Below are positions 52,852-64,000 of a DNA stretch of 64,000 nt, one piece after another (positions within the stretch are counted from its first letter, which is position 1; every line of letters starts with the position of its first letter). Below the pieces are notes generated by a model, which was not told the origin of the DNA, ran no database searches, and saw nothing but the letters and a program-made list of their open reading frames with translations. Where the stretch lies: positions 27,975,605 to 28,039,604 of the forward strand of contig NC_133013.1 in NCBI RefSeq assembly GCF_048564905.1. The letters are read 5' to 3'. The stretch comes from Vicugna pacos (taxonomy: Eukaryota > Chordata > Mammalia > Artiodactyla > Camelidae). Position numbers and translations under genes: made by a program.

Positions 52852-52865
52852 GTTACCATGGAAAC
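52852..52865 (-). promoter_or_regulatory. RFX X-box-like site
   Basis: On the minus strand this reads GTTTCCATGGTAAC, a near-palindromic X-box with one perfect half (GGTAAC). It lies about 104 bp upstream of the LRRC49 start codon. RFX factors drive ciliary genes, and LRRC49 is a tubulin-polyglutamylase subunit, so placement and function agree. Binding is inferred. Confidence 0.6.
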
Positions 52866-52869
52866 GACC

Positions 52870-52877
52870 ACTTCCGG
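52870..52877 (+). promoter_or_regulatory. ETS/GABPA-type site ACTTCCGG (proximal)
   Basis: ACTTCCGG matches the ETS core common in CpG-island bidirectional promoters. It sits five bases from the X-box. A second identical octamer is at 53058-53065. Confidence 0.5.
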
Positions 52878-52921
52878 CTCGGTCCTCCGCGGAGTCGCCG
52901 GCCGGCCGGCGCGCCCGTTAG

Positions 52922-53785
<864 letters not shown>

Positions 53786-54559
53786 TGAGTTTTTAAGTGG
53801 AAATGGTTTAATTTGAGCAAGTCTCAAGGAATCGAGTGCTTGAAACTGTTTCTGCATAGCATATTACATAAACTTGAGGAATTAGCAATTATACGGTCAA
53901 AGTGGTGGGGGAACTGGGATGCGGAGCCGCTGGTGAAGATGGAGCTTGCTGGTGAACAGCCCCTTCCCACTCCTCCGCTTCTTATGGACTGGCTGCCTTT
54001 AAACGAAATCATCCCAGTGCTGCCCGGGCCCTCCTCTGCCTGCCTTCCCAGTGCCCCGAAGCACTGATTACACTGTCTCGGCATCTGGTCACTAAGGTCT
54101 TCTTCCCCGCTTCCCATCTTAAAAACACTTCTTAGCCTTCTGTGAGTCAAACTTCAGCCCTAACACCATGACGTAGATGAAATTGTGACTCTTAATAGGA
54201 TCCAGAAGGTGTTCATTTTCAGAGATAGGAAGAGTTCACCAAGAAGTCAAGTTATCTGTTACTGATATTTTGGCTTTGAATGTACAGAGGTATTCATAGA
54301 ATTTAAGAGTTAGAGCTGAAGGAATCCTAAGTTCTCATCTAGTCCAAACTCAGTTTATGCACAAGGAAGCCAATCTGGGTGGTTAATTTCTTCACGAGCC
54401 TGTAATCTTTGCTTTAGGTCTAATTGCCAGACAGAAACTCTGTGCGGTACCAGCCCGCTCCTTCCTTTGGGGCAGGTGCTTAAGACCCTTTACTAGCATC
54501 CTCCAATTATTAGGATGGAGAACAAAATTATTAACACAGTGTCTAAGTCCCTGAATGCT

Positions 54560-55035
54560 TTTTTGCCCTGCCTACCACACCAGTCCTATCCAAGTCCACA
54601 GCCCTGGTTGCTCACAGGTACCTGTCATGCTGATCTTTTCAGTTTTTTAACATACTATGTTCTTTGCCACCAACAAGCCTCTTTGCAGTTGTTTCACGGG
54701 GTACCCTGGACTTATGCCTCTCCCATTCCCCGTCACCATCAAGTTAGTCCTTTTACTTTATAAAAATCAGCTCAAACATCCTTCCCTTTTGGCCCACTAA
54801 TTAGATACTCTCATTTTTCATACACTTCACTAGCACGTATACTTCAGTTGCCCTCGTCACAGTGTTCATGAAATAATTGTGTCGTTAGCTTAATGTTTGT
54901 CCTCATGTTAGAACGTAGACTCTATGACAGCAGGGATCTTATCTGATTTGTTCATTCTTGTATTGCCAGTATCTAGGACAATATTTTGCAAATTTAAGGA
55001 ATTAATAAGTATTTGTGGAATGATTGTGTGGCTAT
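54560..55035 (+). mobile_element. L2 LINE 3' region
   Basis: AACGTAGACTCTATGACAGC, TTGTTCATTCTTGTATTGCC and a terminal AATAAGTATTTGTGGAATGA are L2 3' features. Confidence 0.7.
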
Positions 55036-56113
55036 GAGAACAAATTTTTGTAGTGTTTTAGAATTTTCAGTACTCTGCCAGTTTCCCTTCTCAACAGGCT
55101 GTACACCCGTCAAGACATCTGCCCTTTCCTTCAACCATTTATCCAGCATCATTACCTAGCCAACCTGTACCCAAGCCCATATATATCCATCTGAATATTA
55201 AACATGTGCCTCCTACACCCTTACACCATTTTTCCCCTCATAATTCTACCATCTAATCAAGAACTGGGAGAAGAAAAGCCAGCATACTGAAAGAAAGATT
55301 TTATAATGCAACAAAGGCTAACTAGTGAGAAATCTAGAACAGATCCCAGCTCCATTTTCCAATTAGCAAGTATTTTCAGCCAACATTTCTGACAATCCAG
55401 ATAACATTAATACACATGCTGAGTTACTAGGAAACTGTAGGTTTTAAGAATAGTACTTTAAAATTATAGAAAGTTTAAAAAGTTTAGAGTGTATAGCAAT
55501 AAATTTTTAGCCAGAACTGGACTGAGAGCCCCAACAGCATCACTAGGAAAGTTTCCTTGTGCCACGTCTCCCTCCTTCCCACGATCGCTGTTTTTCTTTC
55601 CAATTCCAGGACCAACTGACTAAAAGGAAGTTCCCAGTCGTTCTACAGCATTTACTGAGGAGCTGTTGTAGACGCTGTTTGAGTGCTTGGGGCTATAAGT
55701 AGGTAAATACATCTTTGGGCCCTTGCAGAATGATTTGGGGCCACCTCCAAGGAAGAAAGGGGGTTCTCGGGGCACCATACACTGATATTCTGCTTCATAT
55801 GACTGCGATCATTGTCACTCCTTAACTGTGAATTTTGCATACTTGCTTTTCTCATTCAACTTTTTTGTAAGCTTCAATTCAAATATAGCAAATATACAGG
55901 GAAGTGCACAAGTCTTAAATCATTAAATTATCAAAAACTGACCATAGAAAAGTCATTTGTTCAAATATTGCTTCTGTCCCATCTTCTCTCTCTTTTCCTT
56001 TGGGAATACAGTTAATATCACACATGCTTTTTTGTCTTATCCACTATATCTCTCATTGTCTTTTCTATATTTTTCATCCTTTTGTCTTTCTTTGCCTCAT
56101 TCGAAATATCTTT

Positions 56114-56381
56114 CTTTTTTTTTAAACTTTTTTTATTGAGTTACAGTCATTTTACAATGTTGTGTCAAATTCCAGTGTGGAGTTTTTCAGTTATACGTGA
56201 ACATACATATATCCATTGTCACATTTTTTTTTTTCGCTGTGAGCTACCACAAGATCTTGTATATATTTCCCTGTGCTATACCATATAATCTTGTTTATCT
56301 GTTCTACATATGCCTGTCAGTATCTACAAATTTTGAACTGCCAGTCTGTCCCTTCCCGCCCCCCGCCCCTGTGGCAACCAT
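56114..56381 (-). mobile_element. Camelid-like L1 3' end, reverse
   Basis: The plus strand reads TTTATTGAGTTACAGTCATT, GTGAGCTACCACAAGATCTT and CTGTGCTATACCATATAATC, closest in memory to camelid L1 copies. Similar AAATATYTTTC-type flanks at about 56104 and 56382 suggest a target-site duplication. It is little diverged and probably one of the youngest elements here. Confidence 0.75.
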
Positions 56382-57639
56382 AAATATTTTCTTTTGATTC
56401 ATGTTCCGGTTGATTAATACATATCTGAAAATTCTGCTTCTTAAACTTTTAATATGAAGAAGTAATCATATATGTACACAAAAGATTTACGTTCAAATAT
56501 TTCTAATAATGGATTATTTTAATAAATTATAGTATATCTGTACAATAGATTGTATGCAGCGATAAAAGTTATAGGTAGAATATTTAATAACATAGAAACA
56601 TGATGTATTAAAGAGGAAAACAAGATTATAAAATATATGATCCCAATTTTAAAAATACATAGAAAAAGATAAAAAAATACCAAAATAAGAAGTTGTTGGC
56701 TATGAATGATGAGATTACAGCTAATTTTTTGTTTCTTTTTGTTCTCTGTATGGTGCAAATTTATATAAATTATAAAATGTATTATTGTTATAAAAGGAAC
56801 AAAAATTTTTAAGGCCTGAATAAATTACTAAAACTCCATTTTATCAGGCATAGGTCTGTTTTGTAAAGAAATAAGTACTTATTCTAGACTTTCATAATGC
56901 TTGGCTTAGAAGTAGATGTAGCTGTCAAAATTAGTCATAATTTTATAAGCACAAATAAAGATAAAGGCTTAAGTTTTTATTTAACTCCTCAATACTGTTA
57001 CGTGTGATTATTCATGTTACAGAGAAACTCTTCACAAAAGTTTCTTCACAAAGTTTCAATAACTTGAGTATTAATAGTATGTGCTACAACAGCCAGAGAT
57101 GCTCACTGAAGTGTTTTTCAGTGGTCTGAAGGCAGCTGCTGTTCCCAGGGCCAGGGGTACAATTGCAAAGCGCTTTTTTTCATTTCTCTATCCCTTATTT
57201 TTCCTTCCCACAGGAACCTCTTACATTTTTCAGTTGTCTTTCCTTAGCCTCTTCCACGTAGTTTCTAGGTACTCAGTCTTGCATTACCTTCTAAATACCC
57301 AGATTCTCCTCCTTCCTACCTCTCCCCCTACAAATCAAGATTTCCAGTTCACATGGTAATTTTTCTCAGGAAAGCATGAAAACATTCAAGCCAATTGTAT
57401 TATCTTGTTAAAGCATTTCTCTGTAAGTTATAAAGGACTGATGCTTCGGTTCTGTGGAATAATGCTACTGTTCTGCTATGATATCATATTTAATACCATT
57501 GTAATAATTTAATACTAGTAGTAGTATCTCTTCCAGCTCTTGATTTAGGACAAATACCATGGGCTGTAAGCAAGTAGCATAATAGCTTATAGATTTCTGC
57601 GTGACCAGAACGCTAAACAATTTATGACTTAGAAAGGGT

Positions 57640-57760
57640 AGAGAACAGCATAGCAGAGTTATTAAGGAGCTTGGACTACGGAGCCAGCTTGCCTGGGTTC
57701 AAATTCCAGCCTTCCTAATATGTGACCTTGAGAAGTATTATCTATATTCTTTGACTACTT
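57640..57760 (+). mobile_element. MIR SINE
   Basis: GGAGCCAGCTTGCCTGGGTT, TCAAATTCCAGCCTTCCTAA and TGTGACCTTGAGAAG match the MIR core. It lies just before THAP10 exon 2. Confidence 0.8.
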
Positions 57761-57832
57761 GTGACTTTTAAGAGATAAAGTCATATAAAGTAGGCTTTAC
57801 CTGTGATATACTTGTCCTCTGATGTATATTAG

Positions 57833-57986
<154 letters not shown>

Positions 57987-58086
57987 TGACTTATCAACTG
58001 ATGGATCAATTGAATTGATGTTTTGTATATGAAAGACATACAAAAAGCGAAGTCTATCACAGGTAACCGTGTTTGTCCTCTCCCAG

Positions 58087-58262
58087 GTGTTCAGGCCGAA
58101 GTGAAAGTATTTGGAAAACGACCATGCAGTGCAGCTCGCAGGTCGACGGACTGTGCGGTCTAGGCCTTCTTTACTCCCCTGACGTTTCTCCAGCGACTCA
58201 GAAGCAGAGGAAGACGGGGCATCAGGAGTGAACGGACTGATAAAGAAGCAGAGCTTCATAAA
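58087..58262 (+). pseudogene. THAP10: THAP10 exon 3 remnant (C-terminal coding end)
   Basis: After an intact-looking TCCCAG acceptor the frame reads VQAEVKVFGKRPCSAA, matching human IQAKVKAFGKRLCNAT, then reaches TAG. Further homology to the human region encoding SSDSETDTDW and IKSEQSD continues at the DNA level in a different frame (SDSEAEED is readable), with another stop between. The last human residues are mostly missing, apart from a short match before 58262. An L1 fragment starts about 25 bp later. Multiple disruptions across three exons support loss of the gene and not a sequencing slip. Confidence 0.82.
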
Positions 58263-58287
58263 GGTAACACACCCAAGTCGTCCAGCC

Positions 58288-58775
58288 AAGCAGCTCCATT
58301 CCTAGGTGTCTACCCAAGAGAAATGAAAACCTGTGTCCACACAAAGGCTTTTACACACATGTTCATGAGTCAAAGCCTGAAAACAACCCAAACGCTCATC
58401 AGCAGGGAACTGGGTAAACAAATGTAGACTATCCAAACAAAGAAATTCTCTCGCAATAAAATGGGACACACATAGGCAACACCGTGGGTGAATTCTGAAC
58501 ACAAGCTGAGTGAAGAAACCCAGACTCAAAAAGGAGGACAGACTCAGCATTTCCATTTGTGTGAATTTCTAGAAAAGAGAAGGAACTAATCTGTGGTAAC
58601 AGAACCAGAATCAGTGGTTGCCTGGGGCTGGGGCGGGAGGGACGCTGCCTACAAAGGGGGAAAAGGAATGTTTGGAGGTGACGCAAGTGTTTTATATCCT
58701 GATGTGATGCTGGCTCCATTGGCACATACGGTTGTGGTTGTATAATTTACACCTTTTTAAAGTTGATGGAAGAAA
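58288..58775 (+). mobile_element. Old L1 3' end next to THAP10 remnant
   Basis: CAGCTCCATTCCTAGGTGTC, ACAACCCAAACGCTCATCAG and CAGTGGTTGCCTGGGGCTGG follow the L1M 3' order. It begins about 25 bp after the last THAP10 homology. Confidence 0.85.
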
Positions 58776-60089
58776 AAGGCAATTCATACTAATTGCCAAA
58801 TGACTAACACAAACAATAAATTCTGTAGATTTTTAAGATAGGCTTCACGGAATAGGTAGAATTGGAATGGCCTTTTGAGGAGAAATAAGATATAAATATG
58901 CTATTTTTTTAAAAAAAAAAAAGGAACTGAAGGCAAAGAAAAAGTCAACATGGGCATGACAGCAGAACAGGCGGAGAGCGGGTGGGTCAGAGGGGTGTCA
59001 CAAGACTGAAGGCAGGGGCCCTTGCAGGAGAGTCTGAGGATGGAAGGGGAGAAAGCTAGAAGCAGAATGTTCCCAGAACAAGGAGATTGGTCTTTACCCT
59101 TGGGGCGCTGAATGGCCTTTTGAGATTTCTGAGTGGGAGAGTATGTTGGGCAAATGAATCCAGAGTACAGTGCAGGAGGTGTTGTCAAAGAGAATTTGCT
59201 AGGGTTAAAATGATAGGCTTTTGCAGTGAAGTAGAGTAGGGAAAGGTAAAGAAGGGAGTCAATGTTGAGAAAGAAGAATTGACTAGACACAATGACTAAT
59301 TTAGACACTGGATTTGTGAATCAGGAAAGACTTGAACACAACGACTGAGTTTTCAAGCCTGGGTACCTAAAAACAGCAGTGCGACTAGTAGAAACCAGGA
59401 GGAGCCAGTGTGGGGAGAAAGATGCTGATTTCCGTTTCAGGAGTCAGTTGTCTGAGAAACCTACCCGGACTCTCCCCTTAACCTCTCTCTTCAGATGGGA
59501 TGCAGTGTCACTGCATCTGCCGAAGCAAGCCCTGCCTAGCCCATCACAGCACTTACACCTTGTTGTGAAGACAGTTTACTAACCTCCCTTCACTGGACTC
59601 TGTAGAGCTTGAAAATAAGGCTGTCTTTCATTAGCATCCTCACGTGCTAAGCACTGTTCCAAAGGCCTGAGGGGTTTGCATGTGTGCTTGGCATGCTTGC
59701 GAGTCTCTGCTAAGTGAATCCTGCACGTTGACTGTGAGGGGACCGTGGAACCGGAGAGCAGATGCCTTTCTCGGGCAGTCGGAGTGGGGAGGCCCGGAGG
59801 TGTAGCCTGGGGAGGCGTTTGCATGGCGTGGTCGTTGAAGCCGTGCCGTAGATTCCCTAGAGGAGAGCTCACAGCCCTCCTGCGGCACTTGATGTCCTCA
59901 TTACTGCCCTGGCAAAACTGCGCCAGAACAAGAAGCGGGAGAGGCCGAGAAACCTGCACAAGCCTGCGTTACCGCTTAATTGAATGAGCAGCTTACGAGG
60001 ATTCGGGACTTGGCTCTTCAGATAATTGGCAAAACAAAGTCAAAACAAACAAACCAAGAAAACCCAACTCCATCTGGCTTCTGACGCTT

Positions 60090-60700
60090 GCCTCTTCCCT
60101 CTCTGTGCCGAGAAGGAGGGAGAGGGTTCCAGGGAGGTGGCGGCAGCCTGGGTGCACCCGTTGGGCTGCTCCCTCATCCTGGCTGCAGCAGAAGCTTGAC
60201 CGCAGGCCGCGCCGCTCGGCAGCCATGTGGCCGAGACATCCCCCGGGCCTCGGTCTTCTCGTCTGAGAAGGCGCGGCTCTAGCAGCCACGTCTACGCTTG
60301 TTGAGAGGATTCGGAACTCGGAGCGCGGGGCCTGGCACGAGGCAGGGGCCCCGTGACGCCCGGCGGGGGCGGGGACTGCGGGGTTGAGGGCGCGTGGTGG
60401 CGGCCACCTGGGCGTGCCGCGGACCGCCGAGTTCCCTTGCCTTCCTGTGCCGTTTCCTCGCCTGGAGCGCAGGGCTGTTCTTAGTGCCTGTATCATAGGC
60501 TTGTTGTGGAACTTCGCTGAGGGCCGTGGCCGACACCAGTGAGCGCGTGGGCGTGGGCGTGTCGCCGTCCCGCCGTCTGCAGCTCCGCGCAGTCGCTTCC
60601 CTGGCCTCTCTGGTCAGGGGGAATGTTGAGGTTTTCCGCTCGGCTCACACCGTGACACCAGATGGCGCTGCTGAGCGTAGGCGCCAGACCGGAATCCCGG
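60090..60700. other. GC-rich, CpG-rich block downstream of THAP10
   Basis: Contains dense CpG and two diverged MIR-like pieces (about 60245-60350 and 60440-60530). No coding homology is recognised on either strand. It could be a small CpG island or CpG-rich old repeat sequence. Confidence 0.45.
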
Positions 60701-61159
60701 GGCTGAATGCCACCAGCTGGGATGGGCTGGTCTCCCTTTCTGTTTCGTAGATGAAGAAACTGAAGCTCAGAGAAGTTACCTGATGTAATTCCTGCCCGGA
60801 GTTGTCTCGGCACCCAGTCTCCCCTCTTCTGGCAAACCCAACCCCACTTTTATCAGAAATGATTGAATAGTGAAACTGGGTGAAATCCTACTTTTTCCCT
60901 GAAATACTTTGATCAAGCCCAAATGGGTCTGTAGTTCCACCGGGGTGCGGCCACGCTGCTGTCCCTCGCTGACAGCTCTGCCTGGACTGTCTGTGGACGC
61001 CGCTGGTGGGATGAGTGCTGACAGGGGTCTGTCGTGTCTTTAGCGCTCTGGAGGCTTCGGGCCCTTCTCAGTGCCTGTCCCGGAAGCGGAGTGCCCCTGA
61101 CGCAGCCTCACTCCCTCACGTGTCTGCCGGTCCTTCTCTTTGTCTGGCTTCCATGAGGA

Positions 61160-61300
61160 GGTTAGAGCCAGAAAGGACTTTGTGAAAATGGTCCAGTCAG
61201 AATCCTTCGTTTTGTCCATGAGAAAACTAAATGAGGCGATTTGTCCACGGTCATACAACTGACTGGTTAGTGGCAGAGCTGAGGTTAGAGTCTTCCCTAA
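61160..61300 (-). mobile_element. MIR SINE, reverse
   Basis: GTCCATGAGAAAACTAAATG, CCACGGTCATACAACTGACT and TTAGTGGCAGAGCTGAGGTT are reverse MIR text. Confidence 0.75.
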
Positions 61301-61965
61301 CTCACCATCCCAAAAAAAGTTCAAACTGCTGCAAGAGACTGTCCGACTTCTTCCACCTGTCCTTTAAATGTTGCCTACTCTTTCCTCCAGGTCACAGACG
61401 CCAGTTTACTATTAATTTGGATTGTATTCGTCTGGGAGCCCGGCCACCATTCATAGCCTTCCTTTTCCTGATTCCAGTTCAAATACTAACCTGCCCTGTC
61501 ATTTCTGCTTGTACCCATCCACCCTTTGCAGCTCCTGGATCTTAATCCCTGCCCTTGAAGAGAAACAGCAGGTCCTCTTTCCCACCTGAACCTGCAGAGA
61601 CGGGTCTTCAGCTATGCCAAGGAGGCTGTCCCTGCCTCGCGAGCTTCAGAGGAGACAGATCCCAGCCACGCAGGACACCTCCCGTGTTCTGAGATGGCGT
61701 CTGAAGTCCTCTTCAGAGCCTGCAGAGTTGTGTTAGGCTCTGTGATAACGTGGCCCAGGGCGATTCCTAAACAGAGCATTCCCTAGCTGGACTAAATGAC
61801 ACCACCCAGGACATGAAGAATTTCTATATCCGAGGACTGTTTCCTTGATATCTCAACACTTTCTCTGTAAGTTTTAAGAACTGATTGATTTATTTCTTTA
61901 CCAACCCTACTATCTAACTGGCAGATTGTTTAAGCGACCATGAGTTCTTCCATTCTCATCAAGAG

Positions 61966-62385
61966 GCACAATCTGTCTGTCCACTCCTTGAATCTGGCTT
62001 GGCCGTATGAGTCACTTGGGCCAATGGGACATTAGCAAAAGGGATGCAAGCTGAGGCTTTGAAAGTGCTTGAACACTGGGCTTGTCCTCTTGCTGTGCTT
62101 GGAGCCTGAACACCACCATGGAAGTGAGCCCAAGCCAGCCTGCTTGAGGGTGAGAGGCCACATGCAGAAGCAGCCAGGCCCTTCCTAAGAACCCTCTAAA
62201 TGCCAGACATCTGAGTGAGGCCGTCCTGGGTCATCCAGCCACTGCCAACTTGCCAGCCGACTCGAGAAGCTAGAGTGAGGCCAGTAGCATCAGCCAATCC
62301 TGTCCACACAGAAGAACTTCCCAACCAGCCTATGGGATTGTGAGCTAAATTACTGGCTGTGTTTAAGTCGTACATTGTGGCGAAG
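61966..62385 (+). mobile_element. Probable MaLR-type LTR fossil
   Basis: Contains CCACTCCTTGAATCTGGCTT, TTGGGCCAATGGGACATTAG, a stretch about CCACCATGGAAGTGAGCCCA, and GTGAGCTAAATTACTGGCTG, a pattern I associate with old MLT1-group LTRs. Subfamily and ends are uncertain. No internal region seen. Confidence 0.5.
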
Positions 62386-64000
62386 CCTTGTTACACAGCA
62401 GGCACTGCCTGCTGCGTGGGTCGTGGCAAAGTCTCCCTGAGGAAGAGGCGTCAGGATTTTCTCCTTCCTCGTCGTCTTGACCCCCACCCTCCTATTCTTC
62501 TGCCATCAGAGGCTTCCTGGGCTGTTTTGACGGGATGTTTACTCTCAGTGAGGGGACAGTGGAGTGTCATTTTTATTAAGACTGGGTCAACTGCACGTGT
62601 AGACTTTGGTTATCTGTGCTTGGCAACGCATCATTAAGAGCCGTCTCTCTCTCAGGCCTTGCACTCTTGGGATGCAAGGTCCTCCTCTCCAGGCACAGAT
62701 CCAGTCCCTGGTTTCAGATCCAGATCACTCTCCTCATGGGCATGGCACCTTTCTTAGCTCCTGCTGATTGAACTTCTCTTTCTAAACGGTCTACATTTCC
62801 TCTTATTGACCTGACAGTAATTGATCTCCTCGTCCTTTTAGAACACACACACACTTTTGGAAACCCTAAATTGTATCACAGCTTTGTCCCCAGCATCTTC
62901 CCAGGCTTCTAAACCGCAATCCTGGATCCCCAGACTGGACCCCACGGGAAGTTACTCCTAAGTACGCGTGCCCTAGTTTCATGTCGTAGCGCGATGTGAA
63001 TGTTTGTTCACTCACTCAAGGAGCTGAGGGTAAAAGCAAGCACGGCCTATGCAGCCCTTCCCGTGAAGATTTTGTAGCATACCTGAAATTCTGAAAGCCG
63101 ACTCCAGTCGTTCGTTGTGTTGGAACTTGAGTCCCAGTGGGGAAGCAGATGAGGTGGCAGCCTTGAGAAGGGTAGGAGTTGCCTAGTAGGCTTATGCCGC
63201 CGAGTTCTGTCCTGAGCTGATCTGCCTCTGGGGTTGATGCAGCTGCACGTGAATCTGACGAGTCACGAAAGAGCAGTAACCAACTACACGGCATTCACTC
63301 GTATTTCTACAAGTGAAAACCACAGCTGAGCTAGCGTGACATTGCGGCAGGAATTTCTGACCAAGTGGGGCTGCTCTCCAGCCGCCCCTCCCCATTCCAT
63401 TCAGCTTGCTGCTGGCTTGCCCCTCCCAGTCTTCAGGTCTACGAGCCAATGGGACCACCGCGCTCTGCGTCTCTGACTAGTCATCAGGCTCTGCTGTTGG
63501 AATCCTCAGAGAGTTGCTGGCGGAAATGACGGGCTTAGCTCCGCACAGGACAAGAATTTTGCATGGACACATTCCAAACTTAAACTGTCCACTGGATTTT
63601 GAATCAGACTGAAAGACAACAAAGAAAACCTCTCACTTTCTGCAGCTCAGAGTGTCAAAAATAGGAAGGTTTGGGGGTGAGGGCAAGAACTCAGCTAGTA
63701 AACATTCCAGTAAGTAAATATTTTTCCAGTTGCAGTTCAGTGTTTTAATTTTAATAATGTTTTCCTGTTAAAAGAAGCAACAATACACTGAGTGTGGGAG
63801 ATGAAGAAAAAACAAATACACACGAACAAGCCAAAGTTACTTGTTAATTTCGGACCCTACCTAATCAGCTCCAGGCACAAAAAGGGAGGTGGTGGTTAGA
63901 AACGGAACAAGGACAAGCGTGTTGGAGTTGGATGTTTGCAGCCTTTCCCCTCCTTGCTTTTTAAAGGGGATTTGTGTGTGCGTGCGTGTGCCCTTAGCTG

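Larger units (their letters stand above)
58263..64000. other. Region downstream of THAP10 remnant, no supported gene
   Basis: Contains an old L1 3' end (about 58288-58775), a GC-rich block (about 60090-60700) with MIR-like pieces, a reverse MIR (about 61160-61300) and a probable MaLR-type LTR fossil (about 61966-62385). In human, LARP6 lies further in this direction, but no LARP6 sequence was recognised. 62.4-64 kb shows no identifiable feature. Open frames here are short and uncoded-looking. Confidence 0.6.

Overview
This 64 kb window is vertebrate nuclear DNA from a placental mammal. It is dominated by introns, LINE/SINE/LTR debris and short tandem repeats, with no bacterial-style operons. 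One multi-exon gene can be assembled exon by exon on the minus strand. It is the first eight coding exons of LRRC49, a leucine-rich-repeat subunit of the tubulin polyglutamylase complex, running from the start codon near 52.75 kb leftward to a donor site at 18.44 kb. The remaining LRRC49 exons would lie beyond the left edge. L1 3' ends at 56.1 kb, 51.6 kb and 23.4 kb look like cetartiodactyl L1, and the 56.1 kb copy looks most like camelid L1. I saw no Alu, rodent B1/B2, ruminant BovB/Bov-tA or pig PRE-1. A camelid is my best guess, held with moderate confidence.

Layout from left to right. 1-18.4 kb is the 3' part of an intron of at least 18.4 kb, holding a GC-rich unidentified block at the edge, solo LTR fossils, old LINEs and microsatellites. 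18.4-52.75 kb holds LRRC49 exons 8 to 1 with introns of 0.6 to 14 kb. The 14 kb intron is packed with old L1/HAL1 fragments plus an orphan GC-rich block at 30.2-30.7 kb, and a clean 39-bp minisatellite lies at 40.0 kb. 52.5-53.55 kb is a strong CpG island that serves as the LRRC49 promoter. It carries an RFX-type X-box, fitting for a ciliary/microtubule gene, and two ETS-type sites. 53.25-58.26 kb holds the divergently oriented neighbour THAP10, present as three decayed exon remnants. 58.3-64 kb has L1, MIR and probable LTR fragments, a second GC-rich block and no recognisable gene.

The main biological result is that THAP10, the divergent partner of LRRC49 in human, appears to be a unitary pseudogene here. 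The first exon has lost the start codon and one zinc-ligand cysteine, and lacks two stretches of the THAP domain. The distal exons keep clear homology to the human C-terminus but carry stops and frameshifts. The LRRC49 side of the shared promoter and all eight LRRC49 exons look intact with canonical splice sites. I found no new kind of biological system. Homology statements rest on remembered human LRRC49 and THAP10 proteins, and no search was run.
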